64,000 bases of DNA from Cryobacterium tepidiphilum (GCF_003716325.1 NZ_RDSR01000009.1:44933-108932); one strand, 5' to 3'; counted from the first letter of the stretch, positions 56,366 through 64,000 are shown. Notes: a model not told the origin generated them from the sequence alone. Translations and numbers: made by a program.

Positions 56366-57138
56366 GAGGCGCTCCCTGTGGGTGCGGGTGCGGATGCCGG
56401 GGGCTGCGTCGGCGCGGACGGTGCGGGTGTGGCGGATGCCGGGGGAGCCGGCGGCGCGGCGGGGGCCGGCGGCGCGGCGGGGGCCGGCGCGATCGACGAG
56501 ACGAACGCGGGGCCCGCCCCGGGCGCCCCCGCGGTGGCGAGGGCCAGCATCCGTTCGATGTGGCGCGCGACGATGTCGGTCTCAATGTTGACGCGGTCGC
56601 CCACGACGCGCTCGCCGAGGGTGGTGGCGGTGAGCGTCTCGGGGATGAGCGACACCTCGAACCACTGCTCGGGGGCGTCGGCGGGGCTGATGCTGCTCAC
56701 CGTGAGGGAGACGCCGTCGATGGCGATGGAGCCCTTGCCGGTGACCAGCGGGGCGAGCTCGGGGTTGAGGGTGAACCGCAGGACGCGCCAGGCCTCGCCG
56801 GGGGTGACGGCGAGCACGCGGCTGGTGCCGTCGATGTGTCCCTGCACGATGTGGCCGCCGAGGCGGTCGCCGACGAGGGCGGCGCGCTCGAGGTTGACCG
56901 GGTCGCCGACGCGGGCGGTGTCGAGGGTGGACATGGCGAGGGTCTGCGCCATGACGTCGGCGGTGAAGGCGTCAGCGGTGCTCTCGACGACGGTGAGACA
57001 GACGCCGTTCACGGCGATCGAGTCACCGTGGCCGACCCCCTCGAGAACCCGGGAGCCCTGGATAGTGAGGCGAGCGGCATCCGCTGTGGTCACGATCGCG
57101 GCGATGCGGCCGTGTTCTTCGATGATTCCGGTGAACAT
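56362..57138 (-). CDS. ribE: Riboflavin synthase alpha subunit with Pro/Ala-rich tail
   Basis: Dismutates two lumazines to riboflavin. Residues 1-200 contain the two lumazine-binding repeats: MFTGIIEEHGRIAAI, NGVCLTVVES, then GHIVQGHIDGTS and DGVSLTV. The last about 55 residues are an Ala/Pro-rich tail encoded partly by 18- to 20-bp tandem repeats (56441-56490). The tail is absent from well-known enzymes and likely disordered. The gene overlaps ribBA by 4 bp and abuts ribD (no gap). Confidence 0.95.
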   Translation of the reverse strand: MFTGIIEEHGRIAAIVTTADAARLTIQGSRVLEGVGHGDSIAVNGVCLTVVESTADAFTADVMAQTLAMSTLDTARVGDPVNLERAALVGDRLGGHIVQGHIDGTSRVLAVTPGEAWRVLRFTLNPELAPLVTGKGSIAIDGVSLTVSSISPADAPEQWFEVSLIPETLTATTLGERVVGDRVNIETDIVARHIERMLALATAGAPGAGPAFVSSIAPAPAAPPAPAAPPAPPASATPAPSAPTQPPASAPAPTGSAS

Positions 57139-58170
57139 TCAGTGCTCGACTTTCGGTGCGGGGCGGGCGGTGAGGAGCAGGTCGTCGCCGAGGCGGTCGA
57201 CGGCGGCGAGCTGCAGGCGGCGCTGCTCGCCGATGGTGGTGACGCCGATGTCGCCGAGGGCGAGCCGGCCGCCGCCGAGGAGGGTGGGGGCGAGGTAGAC
57301 GAGGTATTCATCGACGAGGCCGGCGGCGACGAAGGCGCTGGCGAGCGTCGGGCCGCCCTCGATGAAGACGCGACGGATGCCGCGCTCGCGCAGGTCGCGC
57401 AGCAGGCCGGGCAGGTCGTCGCCCGGGTGGAACAGCGGCGCGAGCGGGTGGCGCCGCAGTTGCGCGCCCGCCGGGAGCGCGCGGCGGCCGACCACGACCG
57501 GGAGCGGCTGGGTGGGGAGCAGGCCGCCGGTGTCGTCGCGGGCGGTGAGCGCCGGGTCGTCGGCGAGGGCGGTGCCGGTGCCGACGACGATGGCGCCGGC
57601 GGCGGCGCGGCGGCGGTGCACGTCGGCGCGGGCGGCGGGTCCGGTGATCCATTGGCTCGAGCCATCGGCGGCGGCGGCTCGGCCGTCGAGGCTGGACGCC
57701 CACTTGAGGGTGACGAACGGGCGGCCCAGGCGCGCGGCGACGAGCCAGTCCTCGATCAGGTGCGTGGCGGCATCCGTGAGCACGCCCGTCTCGACCGCGA
57801 CGCCGGCCGCGCGCAGGCGGTCGGCGCCGCCCGCGGAGTGCTCGCCGGGGTCGGCCACGGCGTAGACGACGCGCGCGATGCCGGCGTCGATGAGGGCGAC
57901 GGCACACGGGCCGGTGCGGCCGGTGTGGTTGCAGGGCTCGAGGGTGACGACGGCGGTGGCGCCGCGCGCGGCGCCCGCGGGGAGCTTCGCCAGGGCGTCG
58001 ACCTCGGCGTGGGGCGTGCCGGCGCCACGGTGCCAGCCCTCGGCGAGCGGGGTACCGTCGGGGGAGAGGATGACGCAACCGACCTGCGGGTTCACGCCGG
58101 TCGCCGGTCCGCGGGTGGCGAGGTCGAGGGCGCGGTGCATCGCGTTCTCGATGCTTGCTGCCTCGGCCAT
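57139..58170 (-). CDS. ribD: Bifunctional pyrimidine deaminase/reductase
   Basis: Deaminates then reduces the pyrimidine intermediate of riboflavin synthesis. The 343-residue protein has the zinc deaminase motifs PHAEVDAL and PCNHTGRTGPC in the N-terminal half and the NADPH-dependent reductase domain (FVTLKWASSLDGRAAA, RVFIEGGPTLASAF) in the C-terminal half. I chose the ATG at 58170 with an AGGAG site; the longer frame runs into the FMN aptamer. First gene of the operon, 82 bp downstream of the aptamer. Confidence 0.96.
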   Translation of the reverse strand: MAEAASIENAMHRALDLATRGPATGVNPQVGCVILSPDGTPLAEGWHRGAGTPHAEVDALAKLPAGAARGATAVVTLEPCNHTGRTGPCAVALIDAGIARVVYAVADPGEHSAGGADRLRAAGVAVETGVLTDAATHLIEDWLVAARLGRPFVTLKWASSLDGRAAAADGSSQWITGPAARADVHRRRAAAGAIVVGTGTALADDPALTARDDTGGLLPTQPLPVVVGRRALPAGAQLRRHPLAPLFHPGDDLPGLLRDLRERGIRRVFIEGGPTLASAFVAAGLVDEYLVYLAPTLLGGGRLALGDIGVTTIGEQRRLQLAAVDRLGDDLLLTARPAPKVEH

Positions 58171-58186
58171 CCGCTCCTCGTTCGTC

Positions 58187-58205
58187 TGTGACGAACTCCG
58201 GGGAT
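58187..58205. repeat. Partial left end of family 1 element in the ribD leader
   Basis: GTGACGAACTCCGGGGATGG matches the left end of copies A and B (GTCGNTAACTCCGGGGATC) with a few changes. No right end is found nearby. It is between the FMN aptamer and the ribD start codon. Confidence 0.4.
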
Positions 58206-58229
58206 GGGCGTCGCGAATACGCGAAACCC

Positions 58230-58251
58230 GTCGTTCGGCCTGCCGAACGAC
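58230..58251 (-). promoter_or_regulatory. Hairpin between FMN aptamer and ribD (expression platform candidate)
   Basis: GTCGTTCGG-CAGG-CCGAACGAC on the minus strand: a perfect 9-bp stem directly abutting the 3' side of the aptamer closing stem, followed by GGGTTTCGC. It may form when FMN is bound and act as terminator or sequester the leader. T-run is short. Confidence 0.55.
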
Positions 58252-58252
58252 T

Positions 58253-58379
58253 CGTGCGCCTCCCATCCGGACTTTCACCGTCGGTGCTGGAATCTCACCA
58301 GCTCAACCGTCTCGCCCGGGGGCGACACGGCTCGCGGACTTTCACCGCCGGTTCGGACTCTCACCGACCCCGGAGCACG
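58253..58379 (-). ncRNA. FMN riboswitch (RFN element)
   Basis: All conserved RFN blocks are present on the minus strand: GGGGTCGGTGAGAGTCCG, ACCGGCGGTGAAAGTCCGCG, AGCC..., GAGCTGGTGAGATTCC, and ACCGACGGTGAAAGTCC followed by GGATGGGAG. The closing stem CGTGC/GCACG brackets it. It precedes ribD-ribE-ribBA-ribH, so it should repress the operon at high FMN. Confidence 0.97.
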
Positions 58380-58460
58380 TTTCTTCTACAGTTATAGCGC
58401 AACGCCCCCGCCGCCGTTTTATTCCCCGCCCCCTCCGCATGCGTTTCCCGCGCTAGCCCC

Positions 58461-58558
58461 CCCGCTAACTCCGGTAATTCGACCCGGCTCCCCTCTCGAG
58501 CCCGCGGGAAACAGGCCGCTGCCTCACCCCGAGTGCAGGCGTCTCCGGAGTTAGCGGC
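58461..58558. repeat. Family 1 inverted-repeat element, copy E
   Basis: Left end CCCGCTAACTCCGG, right end CCGGAGTTAGCGGC, 98 bp. It lies upstream of the FMN aptamer, in the 463-bp part of the spacer (58380-58842) before the AbiEi-type gene. Apart from copies E and F, I see no gene in this spacer. Confidence 0.87.
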
Positions 58559-58666
58559 AGGGCGCACGTCCGCGGGTGCGGCATCCTGAGCGCGCGAGTA
58601 AGGCGGCCGTCCTGAGCGCCTGAGCGGGTGTGGAGCCGGCCGACCAGCCCGTCTCAGCCACCGCCC

Positions 58667-58764
58667 GTCGCTAACTCCGGCGATCCGACTGTCACCGCTA
58701 CCCGCCTCGGCCGAAACGCGGACGAAACAGGCGCTGGTCATGAATACGTCCGGAGTTACTAACA
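58667..58764. repeat. Family 1 inverted-repeat element, copy F
   Basis: Left end GTCGCTAACTCCGG; the right end CCGGAGTTACTAAC carries a change in the last bases, the most divergent right end of the set. Length 98 bp. It ends 78 bp before the AbiEi-type gene. Confidence 0.83.
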
Positions 58765-58842
58765 GGGGGGCGTGCACGAGCAGTTTTCCCCAGATAGCAC
58801 TGCCGGGACCGATCAGACGCCTGAGCTCTGAATGCTGTCGGC

Positions 58843-59733
58843 ATGACATGGATCGAAGCCTTCCGCGACGGCGACCTTCGCGTCGCCACGACTGCTCAAC
58901 TTCTCGCCGCTGGCGCAACAAGCAAGTCGCTGCACGCTGCCGTTGACAACCAATATCTGGTGCGTGCAAGGCGCGGGCAGTACGTTCTCCCCGGCACTGA
59001 CAGGCACATCCTCGAAGCGGTCCGGCTCGGTGGAAGACTCGGATGTATCGCTGCCCTCGCCGACGGCGGCGTTTTCGCCTTCGATGCCTCCACGACTCAC
59101 ATCCATCTGCCACCGCATGCCACGAGACTTCGTTCGCCGCACGATCGATTCCAACCTCTGAACAGGGCCAATCGCAAGGGCGTGCAGCTGCATTGGGACC
59201 GGCTCACCGACATCACGGGTGGCAGCGAGTACGCTGTCGGACTTCCCGACGCGCTCATTCAGTCGTTCCGTTGTCAGGAGCCTCGATTCGCGCTCGCTTC
59301 GCTCGACAACGCTCTCCATTTGGGACTCGTGCGGCCGTGGCAGGTTCCAGGAATCTTCGCCGAACTTCCAGAGCGACTTCGATACCTGGAGCAGCTGGTC
59401 GATGGCAGGAGCGAGGCGGGCCAGGAGACGGTGCTTCGACTCCTGATCCACCAGGCCGGGTGGGCATTCGAGATTCAAGTGGAGATAGGGGGTGTGGGCC
59501 GGGTCGATATCGTGGTTGAGGGATGCGTCGCGGTCGAAGCGGACAGCCGGGCCTTCCATGACGGGTGGGACAAGCATGTGAGGGACCGGACCCGGGACCG
59601 CGATCTCGCCATCGCCGGTTATTCGAGCTACCGGGCCCTATATCGGGACATCATGTACCACCCCGAGCTTGTGGTTGCGGCCATCGCGGGCCTGCTCGCC
59701 GCGAACAACCACTGCCGCACCTTCATCGTTTAG
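58843..59733 (+). CDS. AbiEi-like N-terminus with DUF559-type (PD-(D/E)XK) C-terminus
   Basis: A 296-residue protein. The N-terminal third (LRVATTAQLLAAGATSKSLH, RARRGQYVLPGTD) resembles the winged-helix start of AbiEi/type IV antitoxin-like proteins. The C-terminus has a Vsr/DUF559-type nuclease fold: Glu195 in AGQETVLRLL, Asp222 in GRVDIVVEG and Glu232/Asp234 in VAVEADSRAFH, with downstream basic helices. Such proteins are frequent in Microbacteriaceae, often in several copies; the role is unsettled (defence, DNA repair or a stand-alone regulator). Lower G+C than its neighbours, and family 1 elements flank it closely on both sides. Confidence 0.75.
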   Translation: MTWIEAFRDGDLRVATTAQLLAAGATSKSLHAAVDNQYLVRARRGQYVLPGTDRHILEAVRLGGRLGCIAALADGGVFAFDASTTHIHLPPHATRLRSPHDRFQPLNRANRKGVQLHWDRLTDITGGSEYAVGLPDALIQSFRCQEPRFALASLDNALHLGLVRPWQVPGIFAELPERLRYLEQLVDGRSEAGQETVLRLLIHQAGWAFEIQVEIGGVGRVDIVVEGCVAVEADSRAFHDGWDKHVRDRTRDRDLAIAGYSSYRALYRDIMYHPELVVAAIAGLLAANNHCRTFIV

Positions 59734-59751
59734 CGCTACCTGGTGCGTGCC

Positions 59752-59858
59752 GTCATTAACTCCGGAAGGTCTTCTTCGCGTCGGCCGGCGCGGGCAGTGA
59801 TTCGGGCCGATCGTGGGCGCGGAGGATGGGGCGCGGCGGGATTTCCGGAGTTAGCGAC
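59752..59858. repeat. Family 1 inverted-repeat element, copy G
   Basis: Left end GTCATTAACTCCGG, right end CCGGAGTTAGCGAC, 107 bp as in copy C. It starts 18 bp past the AbiEi-type stop codon and lies between convergent genes. Confidence 0.86.
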
Positions 59859-59912
59859 GGGGCGACGGTGCGCGGGGCCGGCGTCGAGACCGCCGCAAGG
59901 GGAACGGCCGGG

Positions 59913-60887
59913 TCAGGGGGCGGAGACGAGCGCGCGGGCCATGCCCTCGTCCACGTAGAGGTCGGTGATCAAGTCCGCGGCGAGGGCGCCGCGGAGGCTC
60001 TCGAGCTTCGAGCTGCCCGACACGACGCAGATGCGGCGCGGCGTGCGACGGAGTACGGCGAAGTCCGGCCCGCTGCTGCGATCGTTCAGCGGGATGCCGT
60101 CGGCCGACCCGTCGGCGCGGAAGAACACGGTCGCCACATCGCCGACCACGCCCGAGGCGCTGAGCGAGGCGTAGTCCTCCTCGCTCAGGTACCCGCCGGC
60201 GTAGACGTGGCTCGGCACGTTCGAGAACGGTGAGCCGAGCCCGAACAGGGCCACGTCCATGCGCCCCTGCATCTCGAGCAGCCGGGTCACGGTGCGCTCC
60301 CGCCAGAGCGCCTGCTTCGTCGATGGGTCGTCGAAGAACGCCGGCACCGGGAACTGCTGCACGTAGGCGCCGAAGGCGTCGCCGAACCGCCGAAGGATCT
60401 CGCTCGCGTAGGCGATACCGGTGGTGCGCATGTTGCCGGCCCCGTTCAACTGCACGATCTGCGAGTTGTGCGTGGGCTTGGGGATGACGTGCCGGCTGAT
60501 GGCGCTCATCGTGGAGCCCCACGCGATGCCGAGCGTCATGTTGGAGTCGAAATACTGGCCGAGAATTCGTGCAACGGAGAGGGCGACGCGCTCCAGCCGA
60601 TCGGCGTCGTTGGTGTGGTTCGGCACCGGCACCACGTGCGCGGCCACCCGGTACCGGTCGAGGATCTCCTTCTCCAGGTGGCTGGGGGCATCCAGCGGCG
60701 AGTGGATCTGGATGTCCACGAGCCCGCTCGCCCTGGCCTGGCTCAGCAGCCGCGAAACCGAGGATCGGGAGGTGTGCAGCTCCCGGGCGATGGCATCCAT
60801 CGTGAGGTCCTGCATGTAATACAGGTGCGCGGCCGTGAGGGCGTCACGCATCCGGTCGGGGTGGATCGCCTCGCCTGCAGTCGACAT
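59913..60887 (-). CDS. SorC-family sugar-binding transcriptional regulator (glycerol regulon candidate)
   Basis: A 324-residue regulator. The N-terminal HTH is DLTMDAIARELHTSRSSVSRLLSQARASG (about 26-54), and the C-terminal sugar-phosphate-binding domain contains GIAWGSTMSAI, LNGAGNM and FGLGSPF, typical of SorC/DeoR-effector proteins. I chose the ATG at 60887 with AAGGAG upstream. It is divergent from glpD, so control of the glycerol genes in response to glycerol 3-phosphate or a related ligand is likely. Ligand inferred from context only. Confidence 0.88.
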   Translation of the reverse strand: MSTAGEAIHPDRMRDALTAAHLYYMQDLTMDAIARELHTSRSSVSRLLSQARASGLVDIQIHSPLDAPSHLEKEILDRYRVAAHVVPVPNHTNDADRLERVALSVARILGQYFDSNMTLGIAWGSTMSAISRHVIPKPTHNSQIVQLNGAGNMRTTGIAYASEILRRFGDAFGAYVQQFPVPAFFDDPSTKQALWRERTVTRLLEMQGRMDVALFGLGSPFSNVPSHVYAGGYLSEEDYASLSASGVVGDVATVFFRADGSADGIPLNDRSSGPDFAVLRRTPRRICVVSGSSKLESLRGALAADLITDLYVDEGMARALVSAP

Positions 60888-60904
60888 CCTCACTCCTTGC
60901 ACAT

Positions 60905-60926
60905 ATGTTCAGCCAGCTTGAAACAT
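60905..60926. promoter_or_regulatory. Dyad between regulator and glpD
   Basis: ATGTTCA-N7-TGAAACAT lies in the 71-bp divergent spacer. A related half-spaced repeat (TGAAAAC...TGTTTC) occurs at 62731-62756 before glpF. Two similar sites at two glycerol promoters suggest the operator of the SorC-type regulator; not proven. Confidence 0.5.
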
Positions 60927-60958
60927 TGTGCCACGGATGATGGGATCGCACTGTTCGC

Positions 60959-62698
60959 ATGACGACGAACGACGACGAACAGAGATTGAAGATAATGATG
61001 CGCTCTTCACAGTCAGACCTCCAGACTCGGCCGCGCGCCCAGGTGCTCATCATCGGAGCCGGCATCAACGGCATCGCGACGTTCCGCGACCTCGCCCTGC
61101 AGGGCGTCGACGTGGCGATCGTCGACAGGGGCGACTACGTCTCCGGGGCCTCCAGCGCCTCCTCGCACATGATCCACGGCGGCATCCGCTACCTCGAGAA
61201 CGGCGAGTTCCGCCTGGTCAGGGAATCGGTCGCCGAACGCAACTCCCTGATAAAGATCGCGCCGCACTACGTGAAGCCACTGAAGACGACCGTGCCGATC
61301 TTCTCCACCTTCTCCGGCGTGCTCTCCGCCCCGCTGCGCTTCCTCACCCACCGGCAGGGAAAGCCGCAGGAGCGCGGCGCCCTGCTGATCAAGCTCGGCC
61401 TGTCGCTCTACGACTCGTTCTCCCGCGACGGCGGCTCGGTGCCCCGCCACGAGTTCCGGGGCGCGAAGGCGTCGCTCGCGCAGCTGCCCGCGCTCAATCC
61501 AGACCTCAAGTACACGGCGACGTACTTCGACGCCTCCATGCACGACCCCGAGCGCCTCGCCCTCGACGTGCTGCGCGACGGGCTCGCCGCCGGCCCGCAC
61601 GCGCGCGCGGCCAACTATGTCGAAGCGATCGCAACGGATGCCGCCGGCGTGCGCCTGCGCGACACGGTGACCGGCGAGGAGTTCGCCGTCGAGGCATCCG
61701 TCGTCGTGAACGCCAGCGGACCCTGGACCGACCTGACCAACCGGTCGCTCGGCCAGCCGAGCGCGTTCATGGGCGGCACGAAGGGCTCGCACATCGTGCT
61801 CGACAACCCCGAGCTCCTCGCCGCGACCGGCGGCCGGGAGATCTTCTTCGAGCACAGCGACGGCCGCATCGTGCTGATCTACCCGCTCAAGGGCCGCGTG
61901 ATGGTGGGCACCACCGACCTCGAGCACGACATGACGAAGCCGATCCGATGCACCGAGGACGAGGTGGACTACTTCTTCGAGCTCATCGCGCACGTTTTCC
62001 CAGGCGTTCCGGTCGACCGTTCGCAGATCGTCTTCCGCTTCGCCGGCGTGCGCCCGCTGCCCCGGCACGACGACGAGGCCCCGGGCTTCGTGTCCCGCGA
62101 CTACCGCATCGAGTCGCGGCCGCTCGGCGACGGTCCCACGACCGTGCTCAGCCTCGTCGGCGGCAAATGGACCACCTTCCGGGCGCTCGCCGAGCACCTG
62201 AGCAACGATGTGCTGGCGCTCCTCGGCATGCGCCGCGTGGTGTCGACCGAGGGCGTGCCCATCGGCGGCGGTCGTGACTACCCGGTGACGGATGCCGCGC
62301 GCCGGGTCTGGCTCGCTACGCACGGTGACGAGGTGGGCGCCGCCCGCGCCGCGCAGCTGCTGGAGCGGTACGGCAGCCGCGCGGCCGACGTGATCGAGTT
62401 CCTCGTCGACGCGCCCGACGCGCCGCTGGAGAACAATGCCGACTACTCGCGCCGAGAGATCGAGTACCTCGCCCGCACCGAATCGGTCGTGCACCTCGTT
62501 GACGTGCTGCTGCGCCGCACGAGCATGGCGTTCGTCGGCGGCCTGTCGCTGGCCCTCCTGAACGAACTCGCCGACCTGGTCGCGCCCGTGCTGGAGTGGG
62601 ACGCCGGCCGGAAAGCCTCCGAGGTGGCGCTCGCCGGGGAGGTGTTGAGGGACGCGCACGGCGTCGAACTCGCGCCGCGGACAGCGATGGCCGGCTGA
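60959..62698 (+). CDS. glpD: Aerobic glycerol-3-phosphate dehydrogenase
   Basis: Membrane-associated FAD enzyme that oxidises glycerol 3-phosphate to dihydroxyacetone phosphate. The 579-residue protein has the FAD motif VLIIGAGINGIATFRDLALQG (about 29-49), GASSASSHMIHGGIRYLE, VVNASGPWTDLTN and GVRPLPR, then LVGGKWTTFRALAEHL near the C-terminal domain. Starts at 60959 and 60995 (both ATG) are possible; neither has a strong ribosome site. glpF and glpK follow. Confidence 0.95.
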   Translation: MTTNDDEQRLKIMMRSSQSDLQTRPRAQVLIIGAGINGIATFRDLALQGVDVAIVDRGDYVSGASSASSHMIHGGIRYLENGEFRLVRESVAERNSLIKIAPHYVKPLKTTVPIFSTFSGVLSAPLRFLTHRQGKPQERGALLIKLGLSLYDSFSRDGGSVPRHEFRGAKASLAQLPALNPDLKYTATYFDASMHDPERLALDVLRDGLAAGPHARAANYVEAIATDAAGVRLRDTVTGEEFAVEASVVVNASGPWTDLTNRSLGQPSAFMGGTKGSHIVLDNPELLAATGGREIFFEHSDGRIVLIYPLKGRVMVGTTDLEHDMTKPIRCTEDEVDYFFELIAHVFPGVPVDRSQIVFRFAGVRPLPRHDDEAPGFVSRDYRIESRPLGDGPTTVLSLVGGKWTTFRALAEHLSNDVLALLGMRRVVSTEGVPIGGGRDYPVTDAARRVWLATHGDEVGAARAAQLLERYGSRAADVIEFLVDAPDAPLENNADYSRREIEYLARTESVVHLVDVLLRRTSMAFVGGLSLALLNELADLVAPVLEWDAGRKASEVALAGEVLRDAHGVELAPRTAMAG

Positions 62699-62714
62699 CG
62701 GGACTCCGCAGAAT

Positions 62715-62756
62715 CTGCACGAACGTGCAGTGAAAACCGCTCAAGCCGATTGTTTC
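62715..62756. promoter_or_regulatory. Palindrome and dyad between glpD and glpF
   Basis: A perfect palindrome CTGCACG-AA-CGTGCAG (62715-62730) is followed by TGAAAAC and TGTTTC (62731-62756). The first may be a weak terminator or operator after glpD; the second resembles the dyad upstream of glpD. Confidence 0.5.
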
Positions 62757-62829
62757 TTCGTGGCCCGGCTCGATACGGTTTCAAAGACTCGCGATCTGCG
62801 AGCGTGGTACATCCATCTGGAAGGTCAAA

Positions 62830-63588
62830 GTGGACAATTTAGGAATCGTGTTCCTGTCTGAGGTCGTGGGCACGGCGATGCTGGTGCTGCTGGGTTGTGG
62901 CGTGGTGGCGAACGTCGCCTTGGCGCGGAACAAGGGCCTGGGCGGTGGGTTCCTGATGGTGAACATCGGGTGGGGCCTGGCGGTGTTCGCCGGTGTGATC
63001 GTGGCCTACAACTCGGGTGCGCACCTGAACCCTGCAGTGACGTTGGGCCTGGTGGCGTCGGGGGCGTCGGAGTTCGGTTCCGGTGTGCCGGTGAATGTCC
63101 TGTCCATCCTCGCGTACATCGCCGCGGAGCTGATCGGTGCGATCCTCGGTGCGGTGCTGGTGTGGCTGGCCTACAAGCAGCACTTCGATGAGGAGCCGGA
63201 GCCGGCGAGCAAGCTGGGCGTCTTCTCGACCGGGCCGGCGATCCGTTCCTACGGCTGGAACCTCGTGACGGAGATCATCGGCACGTTCGTGCTGGTGTTC
63301 GTCGTGATCGCGTTCGGCCACAACGGTGACGCGGGCGGCCTCGCGGCGCTCGGCGCGTTGCCGGTGGCGTTGCTGGTCATCGTGATCGGCACGTCGTTGG
63401 GTGGCCCGACCGGGTATGCGATCAACCCGGCCCGTGACCTCGGCCCGCGCATCGCGCACTGGTTCCTGCCGATCAAGGGCAAGGGTTCCTCCGACTGGGC
63501 CTACGCCTGGGTCCCCGTCGCCGGCCCCATCATCGGCGGCGTACTGGCCGGCTGGGCCTCGCTGGCCCTGCTGCCGGTCCTGGCGTAG
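62830..63588 (+). CDS. glpF: Glycerol uptake facilitator (aquaglyceroporin)
   Basis: A 252-residue MIP-family channel with six helices. The two NPA motifs are HLNPAVTLG (67-69) and INPARDLGPR (199-201), the Asp203 after the second NPAR being typical of glycerol-permeable members. GTG start with GGAAGG ribosome site. It lies between glpD and glpK, which confirms glycerol uptake by facilitated diffusion followed by phosphorylation. Confidence 0.96.
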   Translation: MDNLGIVFLSEVVGTAMLVLLGCGVVANVALARNKGLGGGFLMVNIGWGLAVFAGVIVAYNSGAHLNPAVTLGLVASGASEFGSGVPVNVLSILAYIAAELIGAILGAVLVWLAYKQHFDEEPEPASKLGVFSTGPAIRSYGWNLVTEIIGTFVLVFVVIAFGHNGDAGGLAALGALPVALLVIVIGTSLGGPTGYAINPARDLGPRIAHWFLPIKGKGSSDWAYAWVPVAGPIIGGVLAGWASLALLPVLA

Positions 63589-63651
63589 GCGGCAGCATCC
63601 GTCGTCTTGTTTCACCCTCACTCACCCGCTGAATAACGAAGGAGTTAACCC

Positions 63652-64000
63652 ATGGGCAACTATGTTCTGGCGATCGACCAGGGAACCACGAGCACGCGTG
63701 CGATCATCTTCGACAAGTCGGGGTCGATCGTGTCGACCGGGCAGAAGGAGCATGAGCAGATCTTCCCGAAGGCCGGGTGGGTCGAGCATGATCCGAAGGA
63801 GATCTGGGACAACACGCGCGAGGTGATCGGGCAGGCGTTGTCGAAGGCGAACCTGACGAGGCACGACCTCGAAGCGGTGGGGATCACGAATCAGCGGGAG
63901 ACCGCGGTGGTGTGGGACAAGACGACGGGTGAGCCGGTCTATAACGCGATCGTGTGGCAGGACACCCGCACGCAGCCGATCGTGGACCGGTTCGCGGCCG
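63652..64000 (+). CDS. glpK: Glycerol kinase (partial, C-terminus beyond window edge)
   Basis: Phosphorylates glycerol to glycerol 3-phosphate. The first 116 residues are present: [19 protein letters not shown] (ATP-binding start of FGGY kinases), [14 protein letters not shown] and [13 protein letters not shown], with IVWQDTRT. The ribosome site is GAAGGAG. The frame is open to the last base. It completes the glpD-glpF-glpK set. Confidence 0.97.
   Translation, partial: MGNYVLAIDQGTTSTRAIIFDKSGSIVSTGQKEHEQIFPKAGWVEHDPKEIWDNTREVIGQALSKANLTRHDLEAVGITNQRETAVVWDKTTGEPVYNAIVWQDTRTQPIVDRFAA

Overview
The window comes from a high-G+C actinobacterium, most probably a member of the Microbacteriaceae. 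The evidence is the very high G+C coding bias, frequent GTG starts, 4-bp ATGA/GTGA gene overlaps, topA-tmk and ponA-metallophosphoesterase neighbours, a Flp/Tad locus with a DUF4244 pilin, and a DUF7882-type small protein typical of that family. The genus cannot be fixed from this sequence alone.

Layout. (1) 1-7163: an exopolysaccharide island with visibly lower G+C (by eye in the upper 50s percent, against about 70 elsewhere). It holds four minus-strand genes (hexapeptide acetyltransferase, GT2, and two GT4 glycosyltransferases, the last cut by the window edge) divergent from a WcaI-like glycosyltransferase, gmd and fcl (GDP-L-fucose synthesis). (2) 7164-19343: envelope genes: ugd, two LytR-CpsA-Psr (LCP) proteins of which the second has lost the usual catalytic residues, VanZ-like and EamA membrane proteins, tRNA-Pro(CGG), a metallophosphoesterase and the bifunctional penicillin-binding protein ponA, RidA, TauE and an acyltransferase. 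(3) 19722-25637: acs and, divergently, a compact Flp/Tad pilus locus. (4) 25670-35110: topA-tmk, a TPP-riboswitch MFS transporter plus an SDR lying between tmk and holB, a TAP-like secreted hydrolase and tRNA-Thr(CGT). (5) 35210-43347: Gfo/Idh oxidoreductase, dacB, an isochorismatase-family hydrolase, small lineage-specific proteins, an rRNA methyltransferase, a thiolase/SDR pair and a secreted protein. (6) 43456-53886: a RamB-like regulator divergent from pckG, a GH38 alpha-mannosidase, an ABC exporter and an MFS transporter. (7) 54075-58379: a small membrane protein and the ribD-ribE-ribBA-ribH operon under an FMN riboswitch. (8) 58843-64000: an AbiEi/DUF559-type protein, then a glycerol regulon (SorC-type regulator divergent from glpD-glpF-glpK, glpK cut by the edge).

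The most unusual content is not a gene but a set of short palindromic elements in the spacers. One family of about 96-107 bp has termini GTCGCTAACTCCGG / CCGGAGTTAGCGAC and is present in seven complete copies plus fragments. A second, 62-bp palindrome centred on an EcoRI-like GAATTC occurs twice. A third, about 60 bp with GTGAGGGGTCGC ends, occurs once in a spacer and once inside the alpha-mannosidase reading frame. Single palindromes of 70 and about 78 bp are also present. None of these is explained by the annotated genes.

Functional themes: the EPS genes supply activated sugars and glycosyltransferases, and the LCP proteins are plausible ligases for attaching glycopolymer to the wall. acs, the RamB-like regulator and pckG point to acetate/gluconeogenic control. 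Two classical riboswitches (TPP, FMN) control vitamin transport and synthesis.
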